Counted from the stretch's first letter, positions 34,617 to 43,596 are shown. The stretch: 64,000 nt of DNA from UBA1546 sp049302185 (GCA_049302185.1 JBAQLV010000013.1:124001-188000), one strand, 5' to 3'. The notes: a model not told the origin generated them from the sequence alone. Translations and numbers: made by a program.

Positions 34617-34681
34617 GTAAAAAGTGGGAAGTAGGAACTGGGAAGTATAAAATCTTACTTCTTACTTCTCACTTCTCACTT
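34617..34681. repeat. Inverted heptamer array between the two tRNA genes
   Basis: The left arm has AAGTGGG/AAGTAGG/AACTGGG units and the right arm TTACTTC/TTACTTC/TCACTTC units, so the element can fold into a long imperfect hairpin. A very similar element lies at 57241-57315. Confidence 0.8.
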
Positions 34682-34693
34682 GATAGCTTATTA

Positions 34694-34764
34694 CTGGGGA
34701 GAGAGGATTCGAACCCCTATAAACAGCTCCAGAGGCTGCCGTCCTGCCGTTGGACGACTCCCCA
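34694..34764 (-). tRNA. tRNA-Gln (anticodon CTG)
   Basis: On the minus strand TGGGGAG pairs with CTCCCCA. The anticodon stem GCAGC/GCTGT holds the loop CTCTGGA with anticodon CTG. T arm AGGGGTTCGAATCCTCT. The discriminator is G and no CCA follows (GTAA), unlike the neighbouring tRNA-Glu. Confidence 0.95.
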
Positions 34765-34907
34765 AAACAAGTAATCAGTATTCAGCAGACAGCAATAAGA
34801 AACTTAATACTAACTAAGATATAAAATAATTGATATTGCCTGAACAAGTCAACTTAACTTTGTGAAAGGTTGCAAAACATTCTCCATATATGGAAAATGT
34901 ATATGCT

Positions 34908-35855
34908 ATGAAAAAATCAGCGTTTATCGCAGCAGTCTTTTTTGTGATGGCTGCTGCCGCTTTTGCTCAGCCGAAGACTGATGTAAATATGAGGACAAGC
35001 AAACAGGACGGAGTTCTTCGCCTTGTGTTTGAGTCTGAAGAAGCATTCCTGAAGAAGGCAAATGCCGCTGTATCAGGGTTACAGCTGAATATTGAGTTCC
35101 CTTCAGCCTTCAACATTGCTTCAAGGAAGGGGATTGACCTTGACACTTCCATAAAGGAAAGAGTCTTCACAGTTAATCTTAAGGAGCCTTTTGATATAAA
35201 GATTATGAGGCTTTCTTCTCCTGCGAGGTTTGTGATAGACATAGCGCCAAAGGCAGCGGCAGATATAAAACCGCAGTCAGATGTTGTGCCGGCGCAGAAA
35301 ATCTATGTCATTGATCCGGGACATGGAGGATATGATTTCGGCATTGCAGGCGATGATCTTAAAGAAAAGGATATTGTTCTTTCTATTGCGAGGGAGATTG
35401 AAAGTTTGCTTATAAAGAAGGGCAAAAAGGTTTTTCTTACGAGGAAGAGTGACCAGTTTATGTCTATCAAAGACAGGGCAGTGTTCACAAACCAGAAATT
35501 CGCTGAGATATTTATAAGCATCCATGTTTCATTAGGAGAGGGCTTTGCTTTATACGTTCCAAAGATCAGCGATGCAGGTTATAACCCTGCAGCGGCTTTG
35601 TACTCGTTAAGCTTGAGGCAGCAGAGATATTTGCAGAAAAGCAGGGCGCTTGGCGATGGAATATCAAAGGCAATAAAAGAGGAATTTAATCTTAATGTCA
35701 TACGAAGAGAGATGCCTCTGCCGATACTTAATTCTGCGGCCGCGCCTGCTGTCTTAATAGAAATTCCGTCATTCAAGGTTATGAATTATGACCAGAAGAC
35801 CCGTACAAGGCTTGCGGAAGCAATCATAAAAGGATTTTCTTATTATGGCCAGTAA
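34908..35855 (+). CDS. N-acetylmuramoyl-L-alanine amidase (AmiC/CwlD type)
   Basis: The start at 34908 gives a clean signal peptide (KKSAFIAAVFFVMAAAAFA); an upstream ATG at 34890 is possible. An AMIN-like beta domain (about 25-115) precedes an Amidase_3 domain with zinc ligands in IDPGHGGYDFG and SIHVS and a catalytic-type Glu in VLIEIPSF. It cleaves the peptide stem from septal glycan. The family usually has SIHxNA and VLVExGFxSN; here the second half is more divergent. It overlaps the next gene by 11 bp. Confidence 0.88.
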   Translation: MKKSAFIAAVFFVMAAAAFAQPKTDVNMRTSKQDGVLRLVFESEEAFLKKANAAVSGLQLNIEFPSAFNIASRKGIDLDTSIKERVFTVNLKEPFDIKIMRLSSPARFVIDIAPKAAADIKPQSDVVPAQKIYVIDPGHGGYDFGIAGDDLKEKDIVLSIAREIESLLIKKGKKVFLTRKSDQFMSIKDRAVFTNQKFAEIFISIHVSLGEGFALYVPKISDAGYNPAAALYSLSLRQQRYLQKSRALGDGISKAIKEEFNLNVIRREMPLPILNSAAAPAVLIEIPSFKVMNYDQKTRTRLAEAIIKGFSYYGQ

Positions 35856-36489
35856 AAAATATTTGTGGATACCGGTCTTCCTCCTGCTTTTTGCGGCAGG
35901 CATGACAGGAGGATATTTTTATTTCTCAAAAAAGTTTCCTTCGCAGGCATTGCCTGCTAAAGAGACTGAAGAAAAAATTGGCAGAGCGATAGAAGATATA
36001 TTCACTCTTAGGATATACTATCCTGCGGGTGGAAGATTACAGATGGAAGAGAGGAAGGTTCAGAGAAAGACGCCGCAGATGACGGTTGCAGAGGCGGTGA
36101 TAAGCGAATTTCTTAAAGGCCCTGTTAACGTAAGCGTTTCAGAAATACCAAAAGATGCAAAGCTTATAGGCTTATACAGGGGTGATGACGGTATGCTCTA
36201 TGTTGACCTGTCAGATGAATTCAGGAGAAACTTCGGCGGCGATGCGGCAGCAGAGTTTCTGCTGCTGAGAGGGTTAAATGAGAGCCTTATATCTAATGTG
36301 TATGATATAACCGATGTAAAAATATTGATCGAGGGGAGAGAGATGAAAAGCCTCGGAGGGCATTTATATCTTTCTTATCCGTTAAAGGATATAGTTTCTT
36401 CCGCCTCGGCGGATTCCCGCCTCGGGCGGGCCGCCGAGGAGACGCCGGGGCGAACAGGAGACAAGGAGAATAATTTTAGCTCCCGATGA
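35845..36489 (+). CDS. GerMN-domain membrane-anchored protein
   Basis: A 214-residue protein with one N-terminal membrane anchor (LWIPVFLLLFAAGMTGGYFYF) and a GerMN domain (about 55-165) with TVAEAVISEFLKGP, LYVDLSDEFRRNF and EFLLLRGLNESLI. Its place after an amidase gene suggests a role in cell-envelope work. The C-terminal ~35 residues (SASADSRLGRAAEETPGRTG) are low complexity and encoded by a GC-rich palindrome (36404-36439). It overlaps murI by ATGA. Confidence 0.85.
   Translation: MASKKYLWIPVFLLLFAAGMTGGYFYFSKKFPSQALPAKETEEKIGRAIEDIFTLRIYYPAGGRLQMEERKVQRKTPQMTVAEAVISEFLKGPVNVSVSEIPKDAKLIGLYRGDDGMLYVDLSDEFRRNFGGDAAAEFLLLRGLNESLISNVYDITDVKILIEGREMKSLGGHLYLSYPLKDIVSSASADSRLGRAAEETPGRTGDKENNFSSR
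36404..36439. repeat. Nested GC-rich palindrome in the GerMN gene 3' end
   Basis: CCTCGGCGG (36404-36412) pairs with CCGCCGAGG (36431-36439), and inside it CCCGCC pairs with GGGCGGG. It encodes a tail that is not part of the GerMN domain. Confidence 0.8.
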
Positions 36490-37295
36490 ATGAGATAAAT
36501 AACAATAGTCCTATAGGAGTCTTTGATTCCGGAGTGGGCGGGCTTACTGCCCTCAAGGAGATATTCAGGGTATTGCCGGATGAAAACACAATATACCTCG
36601 GAGATACGGCGAGAGTGCCTTACGGCATAAGGTCACCCGAAACCGTGACAAGGTATTCTTTTGAGAATGCGCGGTTTCTCGCGTCACAGGGCATAAAACT
36701 TCTTGTTGTCGCATGCAATACCGCATCCTCTGTCAGTCTTGAAGCAATAAGGAAAAGCGTGTCTGTTCCGGTTATCGGCGTTATAGAGCCGGGCGCGAGC
36801 GAGGCGGTAAGGAGCACGAGGAATAAAAAAATTGGCGTAATAGGAACAGAAACGACTATCAGAAGCAGCGCATATAAGAAGGCAATAGAAGCGATTGACG
36901 GCAGTGTGCAGGTATTCGGATTTCCATGCCCTCTCTTTGTCCCTCTGGTTGAGGAAGGGTGGACAGAAGGAGAAATTGCAATGATGGTTGCGGAAAAATA
37001 CTTAAGAGAAGTGAAAGAGAAGGGCGTGGATACGCTCGTTTTAGGGTGCACGCATTATCCCCTGCTCAAAAAGGTTATCTCAGAGGTTATGGGCTCTGAT
37101 ATAAGGCTTATTGATTCTGCTGTTGAGACAGCTAAGAGAACAGCCGGGACATTAAAAAAAGACGGCTTGGAGAGAAGAGTGAAGGAAAGACCGTCAAAAC
37201 AATTCTATGTCACAGACTCTCCTGAGAGGTTTATAATGGTAGGCGAGAGGTTTCTTGAACAGAGGATTGAACATATAGAAAAGATAGTGTTATAG
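36486..37295 (+). CDS. murI: Glutamate racemase
   Basis: A 269-residue cofactor-independent racemase that supplies D-glutamate for peptidoglycan. Catalytic cysteines are visible in VVACNTASSVS and LVLGCTHYPLL, and the N-terminus IGVFDSGVGGLT is the family signature. It is coupled to the GerMN gene by ATGA. A nonamer inverted array starts at its stop codon. Confidence 0.95.
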   Translation: MNEINNNSPIGVFDSGVGGLTALKEIFRVLPDENTIYLGDTARVPYGIRSPETVTRYSFENARFLASQGIKLLVVACNTASSVSLEAIRKSVSVPVIGVIEPGASEAVRSTRNKKIGVIGTETTIRSSAYKKAIEAIDGSVQVFGFPCPLFVPLVEEGWTEGEIAMMVAEKYLREVKEKGVDTLVLGCTHYPLLKKVISEVMGSDIRLIDSAVETAKRTAGTLKKDGLERRVKERPSKQFYVTDSPERFIMVGERFLEQRIEHIEKIVL

Positions 37296-37386
37296 AGTTT
37301 ATAGAGTTTATTGAGTTCGTTGAGTTTGTGACTTCAAGAATTATTAACCCGATAAACCCAATAACCCTATAAACTCTATAAACTCA
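37291..37386. repeat. Inverted nonamer array between murI and rph
   Basis: The left arm is TAGAGTTTA twice, then TTGAGTTCG and TTGAGTTTG. The right arm is the reverse complement with drift (AACCCGATAAACCCAATAA, CCTATAAACTCTATAAACTC). The murI stop lies in the first unit. The rph ribosome site (GGAGGA) follows directly. Confidence 0.85.
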
Positions 37387-37400
37387 AATTTGGAGGATAG

Positions 37401-38135
37401 ATGAGGATTGACAATAGAGCAAACACAGACTTGAGAAAATTGAAAATCACAAGGGGATTTGTAGGGACAGCGGACGGCTCTGTGCTTATTGAGATGGGAA
37501 ACACAAGAGTTATCTGCACGGCATCAATTGAAGAAAAAGTCCCTCAGTTCCTGAAGGACCAGAAAAAAGGATGGGTTACAGCAGAGTATTCAATGCTGCC
37601 GAAGTCGTCTCATACCAGGATAGTGCGCGAGTCAAGCACGGGAAGGATTGGCGGACGGACGCACGAGATACAGAGGCTTATAGGAAGGGCGTTAAGGTCA
37701 GTTGTTGACCTTGGCATGCTCGGTGAAAGGACAGTATGGATAGACTGCGATGTAATAGAGGCAGACGGCAGTACAAGGACAGTGAGCATAACAGGCGCAT
37801 TTATCTGCCTTGCGGATGCGCTCAGAAATGCTCTTAAAAACGGGATACTGGAAAGAATGCCGTTAAAAGATTATCTTGCGGCTGTTAGTGTCGGTATTGT
37901 GAATGGACAGCCTGTTCTTGACCTGAGTTATGCAGAAGATTCCATGGCAGAGGTTGACATGAATGTCGTTATGACAGGCAGCGGGAATCTTGTTGAGGTG
38001 CAGGGCACGGCAGAGGGGATTCCATTTTCAAGAAAGACCCTTGACAGGCTTATAGACCTGGCGGGAGACGGGATTAAGAAGCTGGTGGAAGTTCAGAAAA
38101 GTATCGTGAAAATTGATGATGTGCTGAGCTTTTAG
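37401..38135 (+). CDS. rph: Ribonuclease PH
   Basis: A 244-residue phosphorolytic 3'-5' exoribonuclease that trims tRNA precursors. Signatures are GSVLIEMGNTRVICTASIEEKVP, GWVTAEYSMLPKSSHTR, GRTHEIQRLIGRALRS and DCDVIEADGSTRTVSITGAF. The GGAGG site is good. In many genomes rdgB follows; here ftsH does. Confidence 0.95.
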   Translation: MRIDNRANTDLRKLKITRGFVGTADGSVLIEMGNTRVICTASIEEKVPQFLKDQKKGWVTAEYSMLPKSSHTRIVRESSTGRIGGRTHEIQRLIGRALRSVVDLGMLGERTVWIDCDVIEADGSTRTVSITGAFICLADALRNALKNGILERMPLKDYLAAVSVGIVNGQPVLDLSYAEDSMAEVDMNVVMTGSGNLVEVQGTAEGIPFSRKTLDRLIDLAGDGIKKLVEVQKSIVKIDDVLSF

Positions 38136-38177
38136 ATAATGTGGTAAAATATCAGAAATATCTCTGAGGAGGAAGGT

Positions 38178-39986
38178 TTGAACAAGTATAGAAATGTCTT
38201 TGTCTGGATGCTGATGATAGTGATGACAATACTCCTCTTTAATCTCCTGAGCGCGCCGAAGAAGGTTGAAGAGGAGATGATATTCTCCGAATTCATAGCA
38301 AAGCTTGACGCAGGGAGCGTTGAAGATGTTGTTATAACGGAAAACTATGTAACAGGACGTTTGAGAGACGGGAAAAAGTTTAAAACATATCTGGCCGAAT
38401 ACCCTGACCTTGTGAAGGATTTGAAGGCAAAAGGAGTGAAGATTACCGCAAAGCCGCCTGAACAGAATCCGTGGTATGTGAATTTCTTTTTCTCATGGGG
38501 GCCTATAATCTTTCTTGTTTTTATATGGATATTCTTTATGCGGCAGATGCAGACCGGAGGAAATAAGGCGCTGTCCTTCGGGAAAAGCAAGGCAAGGCTG
38601 GCGTCTGATAAGGATGTAAAGATAACCTTTGCAGATGTGGCAGGGATAGAAGAAGCAAAAGAAGAGGTTCAAGAGGTAATAGATTTTCTAAAGGCGCCCC
38701 AGAAATTTTCAAAACTCGGAGGCAAAATGCCCAAGGGTGTGCTTCTTGTAGGCGCTCCGGGCACAGGAAAGACCCTGCTTGCAAAGGCAATTGCAGGAGA
38801 AGCCGGAGTGCCGTTTTTCTCAATATCAGGCTCTGACTTTGTTGAGATGTTTGTCGGAGTCGGCGCATCACGGGTGAGGGATTTATTTGTACAGGCAAAG
38901 AAAAGCGCGCCGTGCATAATCTTCATTGATGAGATAGACGCTGTCGGCCGCCACAGGGGCGCAGGGATCGGCGGCGGGCATGACGAAAGAGAACAGACAT
39001 TAAATCAGTTGTTGGTTGAGATGGATGGTTTTGAAGGGAACGCGGGTGTGATAATACTTGCAGCAACCAATAGACCTGATGTGCTTGATCCGGCTCTTCT
39101 AAGGCCGGGCAGATTTGACAGGCAGGTTGTGGTTCCTGTGCCTGATGTTAAGGGAAGGCTCGAGATAATAAAGGTGCATACCAAGAATATACCGTTAGAT
39201 GAAAACGTTAAACTTGAGGTTATTGCGAGAGGGGCGCCGGGATTTACAGGCGCTGACCTTGCGAATCTTGTAAATGAGGCAGCGCTTCTTGCCGCAAGGA
39301 AATCAAAGAGCAATGTTGATATGTCTGATTTTGAGTTTGCAAAGGATAAAGTTCTCATGGGTGTTGAGCGGAAGAGCATGATAATAAGCGAGGAAGAAAA
39401 GAAGAACACTGCTTATCATGAGGCAGGGCATACGCTTGTTGCAAAGCTTACTCCGGGAACAGACCCTATCCATAAGGTGAGCATCATCCCGCGCGGGAGG
39501 ACGCTCGGCGTAACACAGCAGCTTCCAATTGATGACAGATATACATATTCAAAAGACTATCTCTTAAAGGCGCTTGCAGTTCTTCTTGGCGGAAGGGCTG
39601 CTGAAGAGATTGCCTTAAAGCATATGACGACAGGCGCAGGCAATGACCTTGAACGCGCTACCGAGCTTGCAAGGCGGATGGTTACAGAATGGGGCATGAG
39701 CGAAAAGCTCGGGCCGCTGACATTCGGCAAGAAAGACGAACAGATATTCCTCGGAAGAGAGATAGCAAGACATAAAGACTACAGCGAAAAGACCGCTACG
39801 GACATTGACGAAGAGGTAAAACGCTTAGTCATAGAGGCATATGAAAGGGCAAAGGCTATTATTTCTGAGAATTTTGATTTCCTTGATGCCTTTGCAAAGG
39901 CGCTTCTTGAAAAAGAGACAATGGACGCCGTAGAGATAGAGGCGCTTCTAAAAGAATTTGAATCAAAAAAGGCTCTGCAGGCTTGA
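38178..39986 (+). CDS. ftsH: ATP-dependent zinc metalloprotease FtsH
   Basis: A 602-residue membrane AAA+ protease that removes misassembled membrane proteins and regulates LPS synthesis in model species. The start is a TTG (38178) behind GAGGAGGAAGG. Two N-terminal membrane helices frame a small periplasmic domain; Walker A GAPGTGKT, Walker B IIFIDEIDAVG, the SRH region ATNRPDVLDPALLRPGRFDRQ and the zinc motif HEAGH are present. folP would normally follow, but a small island lies between. Confidence 0.96.
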   Translation: MNKYRNVFVWMLMIVMTILLFNLLSAPKKVEEEMIFSEFIAKLDAGSVEDVVITENYVTGRLRDGKKFKTYLAEYPDLVKDLKAKGVKITAKPPEQNPWYVNFFFSWGPIIFLVFIWIFFMRQMQTGGNKALSFGKSKARLASDKDVKITFADVAGIEEAKEEVQEVIDFLKAPQKFSKLGGKMPKGVLLVGAPGTGKTLLAKAIAGEAGVPFFSISGSDFVEMFVGVGASRVRDLFVQAKKSAPCIIFIDEIDAVGRHRGAGIGGGHDEREQTLNQLLVEMDGFEGNAGVIILAATNRPDVLDPALLRPGRFDRQVVVPVPDVKGRLEIIKVHTKNIPLDENVKLEVIARGAPGFTGADLANLVNEAALLAARKSKSNVDMSDFEFAKDKVLMGVERKSMIISEEEKKNTAYHEAGHTLVAKLTPGTDPIHKVSIIPRGRTLGVTQQLPIDDRYTYSKDYLLKALAVLLGGRAAEEIALKHMTTGAGNDLERATELARRMVTEWGMSEKLGPLTFGKKDEQIFLGREIARHKDYSEKTATDIDEEVKRLVIEAYERAKAIISENFDFLDAFAKALLEKETMDAVEIEALLKEFESKKALQA

Positions 39987-40002
39987 AGCTTCTTATGATA
40001 TT

Positions 40003-40428
40003 ATGTACTTAATGAAAAAGCGGACTTGGCACGAACACCACGCTGACACGCTAACTGATAGCGAAAGAGCAGCCCTCGCTATAACTAGCTTCAGCGGAAC
40101 CATGAAGTTTATCTATATCCACGCTGTATGGTGGACAATATGGTTCTTGATAAACAGCAGTCTGACTCATTTTACTTTTGACGAGTATCCCTATAACTTG
40201 CTGACAATGGTTTTATCGTTAGAGGCTATTTTACTAGGGACTTTTATACTGATAGGGCAGAATCTTCAGACAAAACGTGATAAAATCCAAGCGGAACATG
40301 ACCGTGAAACCGTGGCAATGATTTTAGAAGAAGTTAAAATCGGTCATCAGCTTATTATCGAGGTTAAAGAAATTAATCAGAAGCAGAATAAAATATTAGA
40401 AGCTCTGGGAGGGAAGAAGCATGTTTAA
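40003..40428 (+). CDS. DUF1003 family membrane protein
   Basis: About 141 residues from the ATG at 40003 (40012 is an alternative start; neither has a clear ribosome site). The DUF1003 pattern is clear: ITSFSGTMKFIYIHAVWWTIWFLIN, then LTMVLSLEAILLGTFILIGQN and the charged AEHDRETVAMILEEVK tail. Two membrane helices are expected. Function is unknown. Its 3' end overlaps a 26-codon ORF and a lysozyme stub, which suggests an imported module, perhaps a decayed lysis-type cassette. Confidence 0.75.
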   Translation: MYLMKKRTWHEHHADTLTDSERAALAITSFSGTMKFIYIHAVWWTIWFLINSSLTHFTFDEYPYNLLTMVLSLEAILLGTFILIGQNLQTKRDKIQAEHDRETVAMILEEVKIGHQLIIEVKEINQKQNKILEALGGKKHV

Positions 40429-40501
40429 TATTAACTCTAACATCGCCGATCATTCAGGTCTGACAGCAGCGCAGGTCGATAAATTAGTAAAGGATAAATA
40501 A
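40421..40501 (+). CDS. 26-residue coupled mini-ORF
   Basis: It begins with ATG inside the DUF1003 stop region behind GGAGGG and ends TAATG, overlapping the next ATG. The product ends DHSGLTAAQVDKLVKDK, a small helical peptide. No family is recognised; it may be the remnant of a larger gene. Confidence 0.35.
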   Translation: MFNINSNIADHSGLTAAQVDKLVKDK

Positions 40502-40647
40502 TGCAGGGGCCCGACCTACCTTACGCCAATAATGTGACCAACTGGGATGAACTCAAAGCCTCTGGCCATGCCGACTTTGTAATTATCCGTGCCAGTTACG
40601 AAATTAATGGCATAGACGCTGACCAGATATTGCGATTGACTATTTAA
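40501..40647 (+). pseudogene. GH25 lysozyme, 5' stub
   Basis: Forty-eight codons: MQGPDLPYANNVTNWDELK, then ADFVIIRASYEINGIDADQI, which is the N-terminal strand pattern of glycoside hydrolase family 25 lysozymes. The family needs about 190 residues; the frame ends shortly after a junction with a VapC gene near 40621-40628. This is a truncated remnant. Confidence 0.6.
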
Positions 40648-41018
40648 GGGGTTTTCAGTATGCAAAAGACCTGATGCTTAATCTCTGGGACTCCAATTCT
40701 GCGTATTTAAGCATTTTGTCTGTTTATGAACTTTATGCCGGCATGAGAGAAGATGAGTTTGAGGATACAGAGAATTTTATTCATGCCTGCAGTATAGAGC
40801 CTGTTAGCTTTGATATCGCTAAGAAGGCAGGAGAATTATACCGTCATAACAGGAGAAAGGGAGTAACACTCACATCTGTTGACTGCCTTATCAGTTCAAC
40901 TGCTGCTACAAGAGGGCACATGACAGCAACAAGGAATAAAGACCATTATCCTGACAAGAAGATGCTGTTCCCCCTTGAATCTCTTAAAGAGCATAAAGAT
41001 AAGCATAAAAAGACATGA
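40623..41018 (+). pseudogene. VapC-type PIN toxin lacking its start
   Basis: In frame after the stop at 40620 the DNA reads PDIAIDYLRGFQYAKDLMLNLWDSN, which is the VapC beginning DTDIAIDYLRG without its first few codons and its ATG. The rest of the PIN domain is intact (SVYELYAGM, AGELYRHNRRKG, LTSVDCLISSTA, TRNKDHYPD). The first usable ATG (40674) would leave out the first catalytic Asp. No VapB antitoxin gene is next to it. The 3' end overlaps folP by 4 bp. Confidence 0.7.
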
Positions 41019-41860
41019 AACTTGTTTGGTCAAAATATTCCTTTGATTTCTCCAAGCGAACCTATCTCATGGGCATTCTGAATGTCACGCCTGATTCGTT
41101 CTCGGACGGAGGACAGTATTTTGACAGGACTCTTGCAATTAAAAGGGCGCATGAGATGGTTGAAGAAGGCGCGGACATCATTGACATCGGCGGAGAATCA
41201 ACAAGGCCCGGCTCTGAGCCTGTTTCCCTTCAGGAAGAGATAGCCAGAACAATTCCTGTAATAGAAGCGCTCGCAAAGGATATTAAAGTCCCCATATCAA
41301 TTGATACATACAAGGCAGAGGTTGCAAAAAGGGCAATGGACGCAGGCGCATCCATTGTAAATGACATAAGCGGTTTACGATTTGACCATGAGATGCCGAA
41401 GGTTGTTTCTCAATATAAAGTCCCCGTTGTTATCATGCACATAAAAGGGACGCCTAAGAACATGCAGGCAAATCCGCAGTATGAGGCATTAATTCCAGAG
41501 GTTATGGATTACCTTAGAGAAAGTATAAGACTTGCCGTTGAATCAGGAATAGCTGAAGATAAAATCATAATAGACCCCGGAATCGGTTTTGAAAAGACCT
41601 ATGATCATAACCTTGAGATAATAAAAAACCTCCATGAATTTACTCTTCTTGAAAAACCATTGCTCGTAGGCCCTTCAAGAAAGGCATTCATAGGAAAGAT
41701 TCTTGGCGATGCCCCTGCATCAGAGAGGCTTGAAGGCACTGCCGCTGCGGTTGCGATTTCAATCTTAAACGGCGCAAACATAATCAGGGTTCATAATGTT
41801 AAGGAGATGAAAAAAGTTGCGCTGGTTGCTGATGCGGTGAAAAGGGGAAGAGTGGGATAG
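41015..41860 (+). CDS. folP: Dihydropteroate synthase
   Basis: A 281-residue folate enzyme that joins pABA to dihydropterin pyrophosphate. Signatures: LMGILNVTPDSFSDGG, IIDIGGESTRPGS, SIVNDISGL and GPSRKAFIG. It is coupled by ATGA to the VapC remnant; the ancestral neighbour was probably ftsH. Length is normal. Confidence 0.95.
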   Translation: MKLVWSKYSFDFSKRTYLMGILNVTPDSFSDGGQYFDRTLAIKRAHEMVEEGADIIDIGGESTRPGSEPVSLQEEIARTIPVIEALAKDIKVPISIDTYKAEVAKRAMDAGASIVNDISGLRFDHEMPKVVSQYKVPVVIMHIKGTPKNMQANPQYEALIPEVMDYLRESIRLAVESGIAEDKIIIDPGIGFEKTYDHNLEIIKNLHEFTLLEKPLLVGPSRKAFIGKILGDAPASERLEGTAAAVAISILNGANIIRVHNVKEMKKVALVADAVKRGRVG

Positions 41861-41874
41861 GATTTAACGACCAG

Positions 41875-43596
41875 TTAAGTTGTGTCTGAAATCTTCCAAA
41901 TCAACTCAAAATTACAGATGATGACTTCCGGTTTTCCTGAACTGTTTTTCATAATATCCCCCTTGTCGTCTATTGCCAGCAGGAGGTCGTTGGTTTTTAG
42001 CAATGAGCCGTCATAGCCTGCATTCTTTAGTTTTTCCTTTACCTCAATTAAGAGTTTCTGACATTCTGATTCATCAATGATTCCTCTATAAGCCGCCTTG
42101 TAAAGATCTACAGGCGTATACAAGGCATCGCTGTGCTCTGCAACCCACTGGTCAGGCCCGTTGTAATATCCCCTGATGGTTATATAGTTATGATTTTCCT
42201 GAAGGATTGGATTGTCTTCAGGGTCAAGGATGTCTTTGTGAGACTCGTATTTTCTCGGGTCGGTTGATGGTTCTATTTTTGTGCTTCCGGTCATGTATAT
42301 AGCCCTGACATAGACCGAGGGTATCCCAATCCGGTTAAGTTCATGGGCTAAAGCAAACTCTTCAAAGGGGCTGTTTATCCCGAATTGACGGATTTTGGGA
42401 TTATAGCTGCCATTTTCCTCCATGTTATGCATTTCACCTACGCGGGAAGTTTTCCAGACAAGGTGAATATTATCTTTTGTTATCGTATAAAACACTTCTT
42501 TTGAAAATGACAATCTGATGGAAGGAGTCTTCCTCCACCTTTCAGGAAGGAAATAATCGAACAGATGTGCATTCTTTCCGACAACCCACAACCTGCCCCC
42601 TGTGCTCTCTGCGTGTCCATAAATGTAAGGTACGCCGAATATTTCTTTGTAAGACAGATGAGAGGGCAAAGGAGTCGGCGTGAAACGGTTAAGCTGGTCA
42701 TCAAGATATGAATGTCGTCTGGAAGATTTAACCGCATCCTCATATTCAGGTGTGCGTGACAGTAGCTCATAATCAATCACAGAATAGTTGCCGTCATTCA
42801 GCAGTTGATATAACAGCTCAATCTGTTTTCTTGGGGCATCAATATCCTGAGCGCTGCCAATCTCTTTGATGCGTTCAGTATTCTCTTCACTGATTATGAT
42901 ATGTTCCGGTTTCATATCAGCAACGAGATATCCTTTTTTGTTTAAGTCACCTATCCCCTTGTAGTTAATCTTTTTGAGATGGTTTATAAGCTCAGCGCTG
43001 TCCACATTGATAAGTTCAAAAACTTCGATAAGATTTTTGCCTTTAATCCATTCATAGATGAGTTTGTACTGCTTTAATATATCCAGATCAATGCCCGGAT
43101 GTTTTGCCCTTATGCGGTTGATTTTTTCGCGCGACCTTCCGCTCTGCCATAACTGCATCTTTTCAGGCGGCACATAAATAGCCATTGGTCTTTGTGTATT
43201 AACCCTCATCTCTTTCGGGCCATAGGTGTTTTCACGCATCTCCGTGACCAAAGAAAACTCTTCCCACGGGCTGTTGAACTCGGCGTCACAGAATTCTTCC
43301 AGAGTATGCGTATCCAGAGGAACGTCTTCTCCAACACGGCAGTTCTTGACTACAAGGTCAAGGCTTTTACCCTTAACCTCTTTTGTAGGAACCTTGTAAA
43401 CAGAACTTGTGCCTTTAAGCCTAATCTTGTGTTTGTCGAACCAGTTCTTTTCATACCAGTTTGTGATATCAAAATGTTCTTCATGGGGTTCGGCAAAACG
43501 TGTGAGATAAAGGTCTCCGCCGTCACTGGTTTTTGTGTGGACATACACAACGCCCAATACGTTGACGAGAGATTTTTTTGATAGTGTCTTTTCCAA
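41875..43596 (-). CDS. Tandem kinase-like / pseudokinase-like protein, undescribed
   Basis: A 573-residue soluble protein with no family I can name. Two internally related halves are visible. Half 1 (about 15-285) has a strand with a Lys (LDLVVKNCRVGE, K84), a helix with Glu (NSPWEEFSLVTEMR), a hinge-like YKLIYEWIKGKNL, a catalytic-loop-like YLVADMKPEHIII (D227, K229) and VIDYELL (D275), the order of a protein-kinase-like fold. Half 2 (about 320-570) repeats IHLVWKTSRVGE, NSPFEEFALAHELN and ends VIICNFELI, but has no D-x-K loop. It is 136 bp downstream of pckG on the same strand, separated by palindromes, and may share its transcript. Function is unknown. Confidence 0.7.
   Translation of the reverse strand: MEKTLSKKSLVNVLGVVYVHTKTSDGGDLYLTRFAEPHEEHFDITNWYEKNWFDKHKIRLKGTSSVYKVPTKEVKGKSLDLVVKNCRVGEDVPLDTHTLEEFCDAEFNSPWEEFSLVTEMRENTYGPKEMRVNTQRPMAIYVPPEKMQLWQSGRSREKINRIRAKHPGIDLDILKQYKLIYEWIKGKNLIEVFELINVDSAELINHLKKINYKGIGDLNKKGYLVADMKPEHIIISEENTERIKEIGSAQDIDAPRKQIELLYQLLNDGNYSVIDYELLSRTPEYEDAVKSSRRHSYLDDQLNRFTPTPLPSHLSYKEIFGVPYIYGHAESTGGRLWVVGKNAHLFDYFLPERWRKTPSIRLSFSKEVFYTITKDNIHLVWKTSRVGEMHNMEENGSYNPKIRQFGINSPFEEFALAHELNRIGIPSVYVRAIYMTGSTKIEPSTDPRKYESHKDILDPEDNPILQENHNYITIRGYYNGPDQWVAEHSDALYTPVDLYKAAYRGIIDESECQKLLIEVKEKLKNAGYDGSLLKTNDLLLAIDDKGDIMKNSSGKPEVIICNFELIWKISDTT

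Noticed and set aside
40674..41018. Intact VapC starting at the internal ATG 40674
   Set aside because: This start would omit the first catalytic Asp and the first strand; the upstream frame shows these codons but has no start, so the gene is read as truncated.
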